In this document: positions 33,794 to 41,348 of the stretch, in pieces
Position numbering within the stretch: the stretch's first letter is position 1
How the letters are laid out: every line of letters starts with the position of its first letter
Assembly: GCA_963717725.1 (NCBI GenBank)
Contig: CAVQWS010000003.1
Span: forward strand, 310,001-374,000
Source: AC-32 sp963717725
GTDB taxonomy: Bacteria; Actinomycetota; Thermoleophilia; Gaiellales; Gaiellaceae
DNA: 64,000 bases
Direction of reading: 5' to 3'
Position numbers and translations under genes: made by a program
Notes under the pieces: model-generated
What the model saw: the letters and a program-made list of their open reading frames with translations, nothing else
Databases searched by the model: none
What the model was told of the DNA's origin: nothing

Positions 33794-34323
33794 TGCTTGC
33801 CACCCTCCAGGACGGAGAAGTCGAGCTCGCCGACGGCCTCCTCGATCAGGCGCTTCTGGTCGGCGTCGTCGAGCGACTTGCGCGTCACCTTGGTGGCGGC
33901 GAGCAGGCTCAGGTCGACGACCTCGAGGCGGATCTGCTCGAGCGCCCGGCGCGTCTCGGCCTCGATCTGCTTGCGGGTCTCCTCCAGCCGCCGCTGGCGG
34001 TCTTCCTCGAGCTCCTCGCGCATGCGGCGTTCGTTCGAGTCCGCGATGCGGCGCGCCTCGCTGAGGATCTGCTCGGCGTCGGTCTGCGCGCTCGCGATCA
34101 GCTTGCGGTGCTCCTCGAGCAGCTTGCGCGCCTCCTCGCGGGCCTGGTCGGCCTCGTCGAGGGACTGCCGGATCCGCTCGCGCCGCTGGTCGATCGTGTG
34201 CTGGATCGGGCCGAACGCGTAGCGCTTCAGCACGTACAGCGCGATCAGGAAGCAGACGATCGTCCAGATCATCAGCCCCGGAGTGACCTGGATCAGCGGG
34301 TTCGACGCGAGCGGCAGCGACAT
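33790..34323 (-). CDS. atpF: ATP synthase Fo b subunit
   Basis: Peripheral stalk. 177 aa: one N-terminal membrane helix (PGLMIWTIVCFLIALYVLKRY) followed by a long charged coiled coil (residues about 40-150). ATG 34323 overlaps the atpE stop by one base (TGATG). A longer frame from 34401 runs through atpE and is not real. Confidence 0.95.
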   Translation of the reverse strand: MSLPLASNPLIQVTPGLMIWTIVCFLIALYVLKRYAFGPIQHTIDQRRERIRQSLDEADQAREEARKLLEEHRKLIASAQTDAEQILSEARRIADSNERRMREELEEDRQRRLEETRKQIEAETRRALEQIRLEVVDLSLLAATKVTRKSLDDADQKRLIEEAVGELDFSVLEGGKQ

Positions 34324-34586
34324 CAGACGAGGACGAACGCCAGGATCGAGCCGAGCAGGCCGTAGAAGACGACCGCCTCGGTGAGGGCGAAGCCGAGCCA
34401 CTGGATCCCCTGCAGCTCGCCGCGCAGCTCGGGCTGGCGGGCGACCGACTGGATCATCGCGGCGAAGATGTTGCCGATGCCGACGCCGGCGCCGAGGGCG
34501 CCGAGGCCGACGCCGAGCGCGAGGCCGATCGCCTTCCCGGCCTTGGTGACGTCGCCGGTGGTGGCGGCGAGAACTGTTCCAAGCAC
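34323..34586 (-). CDS. atpE: ATP synthase Fo c subunit
   Basis: Rotor-ring subunit, 87 aa, two helices. Helix 1 has the glycine-rich packing motif (GVGLGALGAGVGIG), the polar loop is ARQPE, and helix 2 carries the ion-binding Glu (ALTEAVVFYG). The absence of the Gln/Ser-Thr ligands of sodium-type rings suggests a proton ring. Confidence 0.96.
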   Translation of the reverse strand: MLGTVLAATTGDVTKAGKAIGLALGVGLGALGAGVGIGNIFAAMIQSVARQPELRGELQGIQWLGFALTEAVVFYGLLGSILAFVLV

Positions 34587-34596
34587 GTGTTCCTCC

Positions 34597-35424
34597 TTAG
34601 TGCTCCGGCTCGATCGCCGAGCCGATGTAGATGGCGGACAGGGCGGCGAAGATGAACGCCTGGATGCCGACCACGATCACGACCTCGAAGAGGTAGAAGA
34701 CCGTGGCGAAGATAACGACCGGGATCAGCTTCAGCGTCTGGAAGATGAAGATCAGGCCGAGGAAGGTCAGGATCAGGATGTGGCCGGCGAGCATGTTCGC
34801 GAACAGACGCACGCTGAGCGAGATCAGCCGCATGAACTGGCCGAGGATCTCGAGCGGCACGATCAGCAGCAGCAGCCCCTTCGGCGCCTCGGGGATCCAG
34901 CTCTTGAAGTAGCGCACGGGGCCGTTCCAGCGGATGCCCTCGAAATGCGTGAAGAGGAAGGTCAGCACGGCCAGGGCGAGCGTCACGGAGAGCGACGAGG
35001 TGGCGGCGTAGATGCCCCACACCGGGAAGCCGTGGTAGGTCTCGCCGGTGATCGGGAGGGGAATGAACCCGATCAGGTTGATCACGAAGATGAAGATCAA
35101 CAGCGTCGCCACGTAGGGGAACCAGCGGCCGATCGCCTTCGACGGCAGGCCCTGCTCGGCGATCTGCACCTGGGCGACCTCGTAGATCGACTCGCCGACG
35201 GTCTGACGGCGGTTGAGCGTCTTGCCGCGCATCAGGAAGAGCCCGAGCAGGATCGTCAGGACGGTGCCGAGCATCAGGTAGACGACCGCCTTGGTGATCG
35301 AGAGGTTGAGCGGGCCGAGGTGGATCGAGACCCACTCGTGCTGCTCGAACTCGGTCGTCGGGTCGAAGTCGCCGCGCGCGAAGGCCGGCGCTGGCAAGGC
35401 CAGGAAGAGCATCGGTCGCGGCAA
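34597..35424 (-). CDS. atpB: ATP synthase Fo a subunit, possible frameshift at the start
   Basis: Stator channel subunit, 275 aa in the intact frame. The essential Arg region is RLFANMLAGH, and the last helices (GIQAFIFAALSAIYIGSAI) are canonical. The visible start is TTG 35424. However ATG 35440 overlaps the atpI stop (ATGA) and begins MRRALLAAT; if one base near 35413 is removed it joins MLFLALPAPAFARG to make a perfect cleavable signal-like N-terminus. So the natural start was probably 35440, with a one-base insertion here (mutation or assembly error), unless translation re-initiates at ATG 35412. Confidence 0.92.
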   Translation of the reverse strand: MPRPMLFLALPAPAFARGDFDPTTEFEQHEWVSIHLGPLNLSITKAVVYLMLGTVLTILLGLFLMRGKTLNRRQTVGESIYEVAQVQIAEQGLPSKAIGRWFPYVATLLIFIFVINLIGFIPLPITGETYHGFPVWGIYAATSSLSVTLALAVLTFLFTHFEGIRWNGPVRYFKSWIPEAPKGLLLLIVPLEILGQFMRLISLSVRLFANMLAGHILILTFLGLIFIFQTLKLIPVVIFATVFYLFEVVIVVGIQAFIFAALSAIYIGSAIEPEH

Positions 35425-35436
35425 GGAGCGCGCGCC

Positions 35437-35841
35437 TCATGCCCGCGGCTCCTGGGTGTAGTAGCCGAGCAGCGAGAAGCCGAGCTCGGCGGTGTAGGCG
35501 GCGCCGTAGACGAGCGCGGCCGCCAGGCCGGCCTCCTTGTCGGATGCGACGAGCGCGAGCAGCACCGCGAGGATCACGAGCAGCCGCGCCATCATCCCGA
35601 AGGCGAGCACGCCCGAGGCGGCGACGTTGTCGTGCGAAGGCTTCACGCGCGCGAGCAGCAGGCCGAGCGCCTGCGCGCCGACCCAGAGCAGCGCCGCGGC
35701 GGCCCAGCCCTCGAGCGGCCAGCCCGCGACGAGGAAGAGCGGCAGGGCGAGCGCGATCACGAGCGCTCCGGCAGCGGGCGCGAGCCAGCGCTGCCGCTCC
35801 GGATACGGCCGCGGCGCCCCGAGAATCCCGACGCGGGTCAA
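35437..35841 (-). CDS. ATP synthase-associated membrane protein, AtpI-like
   Basis: 134 aa with four membrane helices (about 20-40, 45-63, 78-98, 103-123), the size and shape of AtpI, which assists c-ring assembly. The start is TTG 35841 overlapping the upstream stop as TTGA, showing termination-reinitiation. Sequence similarity to classical AtpI is weak, so the name rests on position and topology. Confidence 0.75.
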   Translation of the reverse strand: MTRVGILGAPRPYPERQRWLAPAAGALVIALALPLFLVAGWPLEGWAAAALLWVGAQALGLLLARVKPSHDNVAASGVLAFGMMARLLVILAVLLALVASDKEAGLAAALVYGAAYTAELGFSLLGYYTQEPRA

Positions 35842-36050
35842 AAGGCGTCCTTGTAGCGCTTGTAGACGGCGAACACTCCGGCCGGGATGCCGACGAAGGC
35901 GCCGACCAGGATTCCGTAGCCGACCGAGCCTGCGGCCCAGCCGACGAGCGCGCCTGCGCCCACCGACCCGGCCGTCACGCCCCCGAGCAGCGCGCCGGCT
36001 CCGGCCGGCTCGAACGACGAACGGGGACTGGGCTCCATCGGTCCGAGCAT
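35838..36050 (-). CDS. AtpZ/AtpI-like small membrane protein, first gene of the atp block
   Basis: 70 aa with two Gly/Ala-rich helices (GALLGGVTAGSVGAGALVGW; YGILVGAFVGIPAGVFAVY) and a basic end (KRYKDAF), like AtpZ, a small partner of AtpI. ATG 36050 is chosen because TACAAG lies 7 nt upstream; ATG 36038 would give 66 aa. The much longer open frame upstream overlaps the divergent hydrolase gene and is not real. Confidence 0.7.
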   Translation of the reverse strand: MLGPMEPSPRSSFEPAGAGALLGGVTAGSVGAGALVGWAAGSVGYGILVGAFVGIPAGVFAVYKRYKDAF

Positions 36051-36057
36051 AACAAAC

Positions 36058-36063
36058 CTTGTA
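36058..36063 (-). promoter_or_regulatory. Possible -10 box of the atp block
   Basis: TACAAG on the minus strand, 7 nt before ATG 36050; its last base departs from TAnnnT. The 68-bp gap to the divergent hydrolase gene must hold both promoters. Confidence 0.3.
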
Positions 36064-36106
36064 ACAGCGAAAACCGGCCTCTGATCGGCGTTTTTTGCCG
36101 ACTTTG

Positions 36107-36112
36107 TACGAT
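36107..36112 (+). promoter_or_regulatory. -10 box of the plus-strand hydrolase (leaderless)
   Basis: TACGAT ending 6 nt before GTG 36119. Confidence 0.4.
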
Positions 36113-36118
36113 CATCGC

Positions 36119-36811
36119 GTGCGGGTCGTGCTGATTCACGGCAGCGTCGGGAACGCCGAGGCTTGGGCTCCGGTGCTGCCTGTCCTCGAGGAGCGGTTCG
36201 AGGTCGTCGCGCCGAACCGGGGCGGCTACCCGCCCGGCCCGCTGCTGGAGCGGATCGACTTCGAGCGGCAGGCCGAGGAGCTGGCACCGCTGCTCGGCGA
36301 GGGCGCGCACCTGGTCGGCCACTCGTACGGCGGCGTGATCGCGTTGCTGATCGCGGCCGCGCAACCGGAACGCGTCCGCTCGCTGGCGGTCAGCGAGCCG
36401 CCGGCCTTCGGGCTCGCGCGCGGGAACCCGACGGTGGACGACCTGCTCGGGCGCATCGAGGAGCACTTCGAGCACGGGCCGCGCGAGCCGCGGGCGTTCG
36501 CCGAAGGCTTCCTCGCGCTCGTCGGCAGTGAGACGCGGCTGCCCGAGCGGCTCTCCCCGGGTCTCGAACAGGGCATCCGCGCGACGATGGCCGAGCGGCT
36601 GCCCTCGGAGGCCGAGATCCCGCTTGACGAGCTCGCGGCGACGCCGTTCCCGAAGCTTGTCGTCTCCGGCGCGCACCACCCCGCCTTCGACGCGGTCTGC
36701 GACGTGCTCGAGACGAGGCTCGGCGCGGAACGGGCGGTCCTGCCAGGCGCCGGCCACAGCCTCGCGCGCGCGCCCGGGTACCCCGAGCGCCTGCTCGCGT
36801 TCCTCGGCTAG
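36119..36811 (+). CDS. Alpha/beta-hydrolase fold protein
   Basis: 230 aa. Catalytic features are the oxyanion motif LIHGSVGN, the nucleophile elbow GHSYGG, an Asp/Glu region before LVVSGAHHPAF and the late His in GAGHSLARAP. The substrate is unknown. GTG 36119 is preferred over TTG 36095 because the protein then begins right at the first beta-strand (VRVVLIHG) and a -10 box is placed as in other leaderless genes. It ends 4 nt inside the convergent transferase gene. Confidence 0.85.
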   Translation: MRVVLIHGSVGNAEAWAPVLPVLEERFEVVAPNRGGYPPGPLLERIDFERQAEELAPLLGEGAHLVGHSYGGVIALLIAAAQPERVRSLAVSEPPAFGLARGNPTVDDLLGRIEEHFEHGPREPRAFAEGFLALVGSETRLPERLSPGLEQGIRATMAERLPSEAEIPLDELAATPFPKLVVSGAHHPAFDAVCDVLETRLGAERAVLPGAGHSLARAPGYPERLLAFLG

Positions 36812-37938
36812 GCGCTGCGGCGCTCGGCCGCGGCGCGCGCCTCGGCCTCGCGGCGGCGGATGCGCGGGTTGGCGAGCTTGACGATCTCGAGCAGGTAGAC
36901 CATGTAGATCGAGGCCCCGAGGGCGAGCGCGCCGATCAACGCCACGGCCAGCGTCGGGCCGAGCCGCCACTCGCCGTGCGCGTGAGGGTGGATGAAGCGC
37001 GTCGCCAGCGCCGCTCCGGCGAGGATCGCGCACCAGCCCCACATCGTCAGCGCCGCGCGCCGCTGCGAGAAGCCGATGTCCAGGAAGCGGTGATGCAGAT
37101 GCGTCTTGTCGGCCCCGTAGACCGGCTGTCCGTACTTGATCCGCTTGGCGACCACGAACGAGGTGTCGAGGATCGGCACCGCCAGCACGAGTAGCGGGAA
37201 GAGCAGCGTGGCGACGGCGGCCGTCTTCAAGAGGCCCTGCACGGCCAGCGCTCCTAACGTGAACCCGAGCAGCAGCGCCCCCGAGTCGCCCATGAAGATC
37301 CGCGCCGGGTAGAAGTTGTGGCGCAGGAAGCCGAGGCAGGCGCCGAGCACGATCGCGGCCAGGATCGCCGTGTCCGGGCGCCCGAGCGAGAGCGCGATCA
37401 CGCAGAACGTCCCACCCGAGATCGCGCACACGCCCGCGGCCAGGCCGTCGAGCCCGTCGAGGAAGTTGACCATGTTCATGATCGCCACGATCCAGGCGAT
37501 CGTCAGCGGGATACCCACCCACTCCGGCAGCGCGTGCACGCCGAGGATCGGGAAGGTGAAGCGGTGCACCCAGATCCCGAAGCCGGTCGGGATCGCGGCG
37601 GCGGCGATCTGCCCGCCGAGCTTTTCCCACCAGACGAGGCCGCGGAAGTCGTCGATCGCGCCGACCGTCGTCGCCACGGCCATCCCGAGCAGCAGGCCCT
37701 TCGTCTCCTGCCCGAGCGGCAGGAAGGCGAGCGCCGGCACGAAGATTCCGAAGAAGAGCGCGAGCCCACCGAGCCTAGGCACCGAGCCGCGGTTCACGCG
37801 GCGCGCGCCGGGCCGGTCGACGACGCCGAGCATCCGCGCCATTCCGCCGACCGCAGGCGTCAGTAGCACGACGATCACGAGCGCCAGCACCGCCCCGTAG
37901 ACGACCTCGGGATTGTCGGTGAGCGTCTCCCAGACCAT
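36808..37938 (-). CDS. Undecaprenyl-phosphate sugar-1-phosphate transferase (WecA/MraY family)
   Basis: Polytopic enzyme loading a sugar-phosphate onto the lipid carrier for cell-wall polymers. 376 aa, about ten helices. Conserved motifs: NFLDGLDGLAAG (catalytic Asp), ARIFMGDSGALLLGF and the late HLHHRFLDIGFS His-rich loop, which favours WecA/TagO-type enzymes over MraY. It starts right after the upp stop (TAAATG). Together with the LCP protein it fits a peptidoglycan-attached glycopolymer. Confidence 0.9.
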   Translation of the reverse strand: MVWETLTDNPEVVYGAVLALVIVVLLTPAVGGMARMLGVVDRPGARRVNRGSVPRLGGLALFFGIFVPALAFLPLGQETKGLLLGMAVATTVGAIDDFRGLVWWEKLGGQIAAAAIPTGFGIWVHRFTFPILGVHALPEWVGIPLTIAWIVAIMNMVNFLDGLDGLAAGVCAISGGTFCVIALSLGRPDTAILAAIVLGACLGFLRHNFYPARIFMGDSGALLLGFTLGALAVQGLLKTAAVATLLFPLLVLAVPILDTSFVVAKRIKYGQPVYGADKTHLHHRFLDIGFSQRRAALTMWGWCAILAGAALATRFIHPHAHGEWRLGPTLAVALIGALALGASIYMVYLLEIVKLANPRIRRREAEARAAAERRSA

Positions 37939-38583
37939 TTACTTGGTGCCGTAGAGCCGGTCGCCCGCGTCGCCCAGGCCGGGGACGATGTAGCCCTTCT
38001 CGTTCAGGCCGCGGTCGACGGCGGCGGTGACGATCCGCACGTCCGGGTGTTCGCCCTGCAGGTGCTCGATCCCTTCGGGCGCGGCGACCAGGCAGACCAG
38101 CGTCACCGAGCGCGCACCGGCCGCCTTGACCGCGCCGACCGCCGCCGCGCTCGAGCGTCCGGTGGCGAGCATCGGGTCGAGCACGATCGCGTCACGCTCG
38201 CCGTCGCCGAGCTCGGGCAGCTTCACGTAGTACTCGACCGGCTGCAGCGTCTCCTCGTCGCGGTACAGGCCGATGAAGCCGACGCGCGCGCTCGAGACCA
38301 GCGAGAGCACGCCGTCGAGCATCCCGAGGCCCGCGCGCAGGACCGGGCAGACGGCGACCTTCTTACCCGCGATGCGCTGCACCTCGGTGCGCTCGAGTGG
38401 CGTCTCGACCTCGACGGGCTCGGTCGGGAAGTCCTTCGTCGCCTCGTAGGTCAAGAGCAGCGTCACCTCGTTGGCGAGCTTGCGGAAGTGGACTGTCGGC
38501 GTGTCCTTGTCGCGCAGGTACGAGAGCTTGTGCTGGACCAGCGGGTGCGTGACGACGGTCACGCCCTGAAGGGTCTCCGTCAC
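37939..38583 (-). CDS. upp: Uracil phosphoribosyltransferase
   Basis: Salvages uracil to UMP with PRPP. 214 aa; N-terminal HPLVQHKLSYLRDKDT, CPVLRAGLGMLDG, PRPP loop LDPMLATGRSS and uracil-binding GDAGDRLYGTK at the C-terminus are all in place. GTG 38583 overlaps the glyA stop as GTGA. A longer frame through glyA is an artefact. Confidence 0.97.
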   Translation of the reverse strand: MTETLQGVTVVTHPLVQHKLSYLRDKDTPTVHFRKLANEVTLLLTYEATKDFPTEPVEVETPLERTEVQRIAGKKVAVCPVLRAGLGMLDGVLSLVSSARVGFIGLYRDEETLQPVEYYVKLPELGDGERDAIVLDPMLATGRSSAAAVGAVKAAGARSVTLVCLVAAPEGIEHLQGEHPDVRIVTAAVDRGLNEKGYIVPGLGDAGDRLYGTK

Positions 38584-39872
38584 GCGACGTACGTGGTGTA
38601 GCCGCGGAAGCCCGGGTAGAGCGGCCGCTTCTCGCACAGCGCCAGGCTGCGGGCCGCGAGCGCGGAGACGTCCGCCCCGTCGGCGAGCGCGCTGCAGATG
38701 ATCGCGCCGACCTCGCGGAAGTCGTCCTCGTCGAAGCCGCGCATCGTGGCCGCGGGCGTGCCGATCCGGATCCCCGAGGCGACCGTCGGCGGCCGCTCGT
38801 CGAAGGGAACCGTGTTGCGGTTGACGGTCAGCTTCGCCTCGGCCAGCCGCTCCTCGGCGTCCTTGCCGGACCACTCCGTCGAGCGCAGGTCGACCTGCAG
38901 CAGGTGCGTGTCGGTGCCGCCGGTGAGCACGTCGAGCCCGCCCTCCTGCAGCGTTGAGGCCAGTGTGTCGGCGTTCGCGCGCACCTGGGTCTGGTACTCG
39001 CGGAAGGCGTCGGTCGCGGCAATCCGGAAGCAGGTGGCCTTCGCGGCGATCGTGTGCACGAGCGGCCCGCCCTGCATGCCCGGGAAGACGGCGCGGTCGA
39101 TCGCCTGGGCGTGCTCCTCGGTGCAGAGGATGAACCCGGCGCGCGGGCCGGCGAGCGTCTTGTGCGTGGTCGAGGTGACGAAGTGGCAGTCCTTGACCGG
39201 GTTCGGGTGCAGCCCGGCGGCGACGAGGCCCGCGAAGTGCGCCATGTCGCAGAGCAGCAGCGCGCCGACCTCGTCGGCGATCTCGCGGAAGCGGTCGGTC
39301 TCGACCGTGCGCGGGTACGCCGAGCCGCCGCAGACGATCAGCTTCGGCTTGTGCTGCTTGGCCAGCGCGAGCACGTCGTCGTAGTCGACCAGGTTCGTCT
39401 CGCGCGAGACGCCGTAGTGGGCGATCGTGTACAGCCGCCCGGAGAAGTTGACCTTGAGGCCGTGCGTCAGGTGGCCGCCGTGCGAGAGCTCGAGCGAGAG
39501 GATCACATCGCCCGGCTGAAGCGCCGCCAGGTAGACGGCCATGTTGGTCTGCGCGCCCGCGTGCGGCTGGACGTTCGCGTGCTCGGCGCCGAACAGCTCC
39601 TTGGCCCGGTCGATCGCCGTCTGCTCGATCTCGTCGACGACCTCGCAACCGCCGTAGTAGCGCCGGCCCGGATAGCCCTCGGCGTACTTGTTCGTCGGCA
39701 CCGAGCCGAGCGCCTCGAAGATCGCCGGCCAGGTGAAGTTCTCGGAGGCGATCAGCTCGATCTGGTCGCGCTGCCGCTCGAGCTCGCGGCCGAGCAGCTC
39801 GGCGATCGCCGGGTCGATCTCGTCGAGGCCGGCGGTCTTGAGGTGCTCGAACGTCTCCTGCGCGATCGCCAC
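38580..39872 (-). CDS. glyA: Serine hydroxymethyltransferase
   Basis: Interconverts serine and glycine while charging tetrahydrofolate with a one-carbon unit. 430 aa, PLP-binding Lys in VTSTTHKTLAGPRAG, SENFTWPAIFEALGS and NKYAEGYPGRRYYGGCE near the N-terminus are signature stretches. GTG 39872 has TACCAT 7 nt upstream inside the gap after the tsaC stop. Supplies methylene-THF that ultimately feeds MetH. Confidence 0.98.
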   Translation of the reverse strand: MAIAQETFEHLKTAGLDEIDPAIAELLGRELERQRDQIELIASENFTWPAIFEALGSVPTNKYAEGYPGRRYYGGCEVVDEIEQTAIDRAKELFGAEHANVQPHAGAQTNMAVYLAALQPGDVILSLELSHGGHLTHGLKVNFSGRLYTIAHYGVSRETNLVDYDDVLALAKQHKPKLIVCGGSAYPRTVETDRFREIADEVGALLLCDMAHFAGLVAAGLHPNPVKDCHFVTSTTHKTLAGPRAGFILCTEEHAQAIDRAVFPGMQGGPLVHTIAAKATCFRIAATDAFREYQTQVRANADTLASTLQEGGLDVLTGGTDTHLLQVDLRSTEWSGKDAEERLAEAKLTVNRNTVPFDERPPTVASGIRIGTPAATMRGFDEDDFREVGAIICSALADGADVSALAARSLALCEKRPLYPGFRGYTTYVA

Positions 39873-39879
39873 GCCTGGG

Positions 39880-39885
39880 ATGGTA
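39880..39885 (-). promoter_or_regulatory. -10 box of glyA-upp-wecA-like (leaderless)
   Basis: TACCAT on the minus strand, 7 nt before GTG 39872. Confidence 0.45.
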
Positions 39886-39886
39886 C

Positions 39887-40468
39887 TCAGGTCACCTGCC
39901 GAAAGCGTTCCAGGGCCTCGGCTCCCGGCACCGCGCCCTCACGCAGGATGCGCGGCTCGGCGCGGGTCAGGTCGAGCACCGTCGACGGCGTTCCCGGCAG
40001 CTCGCCGCCGTCGACCAGCGCCGCGGCGTTGCGGATCTCGGCCGGGACGTCCTCGAGCGTCCGCGCCTCCGGGCCGCCGTGCAGGTTCGCGCTCGTGGCC
40101 ACGACCGCGCCGACGGCGGCGAGCACTTCGGCGCCGGGGCCGGCGAGCTCCGGGACGCGCACGCCGATCGTCTCGGGCGCCGAGCCCGTCAGCCAGCGGA
40201 ACCGCTGTTCCGGGTTCGGGAGCACGAGGGTGTACGGCCCCGGCAGCAGCGCCAGCGGGGCTCGCGGGAGCTCCGGAACGAGCTCGAGCAGCGTGTCGAC
40301 GTCCTTCGCCAGCAGCGCCAGCGGCTGCTCGGCCGGCCGTTGCTTCAGCCGGTAGATCTCGCGCGCGACGGTTTCTCGGTGCGGGTCGCCGCACAGCCCG
40401 TACACGGTGTCGGTCGGCAGCACCGCCGGCCGCCCTTCGCGAAGGGCCGCGACCGCCTGCTCGATCAG
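39887..40468 (-). CDS. tsaC: L-threonylcarbamoyladenylate synthase (TsaC/Sua5, YrdC domain)
   Basis: Makes the activated intermediate for t6A37 modification of tRNAs. YrdC motifs: LPTDTVYGLCGDP, IYRLKQRPAEQPLALL and VVATSANLHGG. GTG 40423 would start inside the first strand and lose the family's N-terminal helix; that helix (LIEQAVAALREGRPAV) is encoded upstream with no ATG, GTG or TTG. The best start is CTG 40468 overlapping the previous stop as CTGA, giving 193 aa. That would be a rare start codon, so this end is tentative. Confidence 0.9.
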   Translation of the reverse strand: MIEQAVAALREGRPAVLPTDTVYGLCGDPHRETVAREIYRLKQRPAEQPLALLAKDVDTLLELVPELPRAPLALLPGPYTLVLPNPEQRFRWLTGSAPETIGVRVPELAGPGAEVLAAVGAVVATSANLHGGPEARTLEDVPAEIRNAAALVDGGELPGTPSTVLDLTRAEPRILREGAVPGAEALERFRQVT

Positions 40469-41328
40469 ACGCGCGCTCCGAGCAGGAACCCGAGCACGGC
40501 GTCCCGGAACTGCTCCGGCGCCTCGACGAAGACCATGTGGCCCGTGCCCGGCAGCACCACGGACTCGGGCTCGGGGATGCCCTCAGTGAGCTCGGTCGCG
40601 CAGACCGGCCCGGTGATGAAGTCCTGCTCGCCGGTGAGCACGAGCGTCGGCATCGTCAGGCTCGGCAGCAGCGGCCGCAGGTCGAAGTGCTCCCAGATCT
40701 CCTTCTCCCAGAGCCGCGTCGCGTCGACGCAGACCGAATCGCCGTCGAGCGAGGCGACGTGCTGCTGCTCGCGCTCGCCGTAGTCGGCGTAGTAGAGCGG
40801 CATCATCCGGCGGGCAAGCTCCATCAGTTCGCGGCCGTCGGCGAACTCGCCTTGCAGCTCGGTCTGGAGCGCGTCGACAGCATCGGCGTGCCAGGGCTCG
40901 TCCTTTCGCGACTCGACCGCCTGCTGCATCGCGGCCGCCTGCTCCGGCCCGTTGCGCGCGAGCGTGCTCGCGAGGATCAGGCGCTCGACGCGGTCGGGAT
41001 GGCTCGCCGCGTACTCGACCGCGACGACGCCGCCGTGCGAGTGACCGAGCAGGAGCAGCTGCTCGAGGCCGAGGTGCTCCCGCAGCTCCTCGAGGTCCGA
41101 GGCGTAGTCGGCGATCGCGTAATCCGCAGGGTCGCGGGCGGGATCGGAGCCGCCGGTCCCGCGCGGATCGAGCACCACGAGCTCGAGCTCCTCACCGAGG
41201 CCGGCCAGGTCGCCGAGGTAGAGCGAGGAGAAGCCGGGCCCGCCCGGATGGCACACGAGCGTGGGACCGGAGCCGGAGCGGTGGTAGACGAGCGTCCGCC
41301 CGTCCCGTGTCGTCAGCTGCTCCGTCAC
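40465..41328 (-). CDS. Alpha/beta-hydrolase, proline iminopeptidase-like
   Basis: 287 aa. Oxyanion motif HPGGPGFSS (typical HGGPG of proline iminopeptidases), LDPRGTGGSD, nucleophile GHSHGG, Asp in TGEQDFITGP and His in GTGHMVFVEAP form a complete catalytic triad. Likely an aminopeptidase or related esterase; the substrate is open. GTG 41328 is the start; longer frames into the cyclase gene are artefacts. Confidence 0.87.
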   Translation of the reverse strand: MTEQLTTRDGRTLVYHRSGSGPTLVCHPGGPGFSSLYLGDLAGLGEELELVVLDPRGTGGSDPARDPADYAIADYASDLEELREHLGLEQLLLLGHSHGGVVAVEYAASHPDRVERLILASTLARNGPEQAAAMQQAVESRKDEPWHADAVDALQTELQGEFADGRELMELARRMMPLYYADYGEREQQHVASLDGDSVCVDATRLWEKEIWEHFDLRPLLPSLTMPTLVLTGEQDFITGPVCATELTEGIPEPESVVLPGTGHMVFVEAPEQFRDAVLGFLLGARV

Positions 41329-41348
41329 CGCGTGATCGTAACCCCGCC

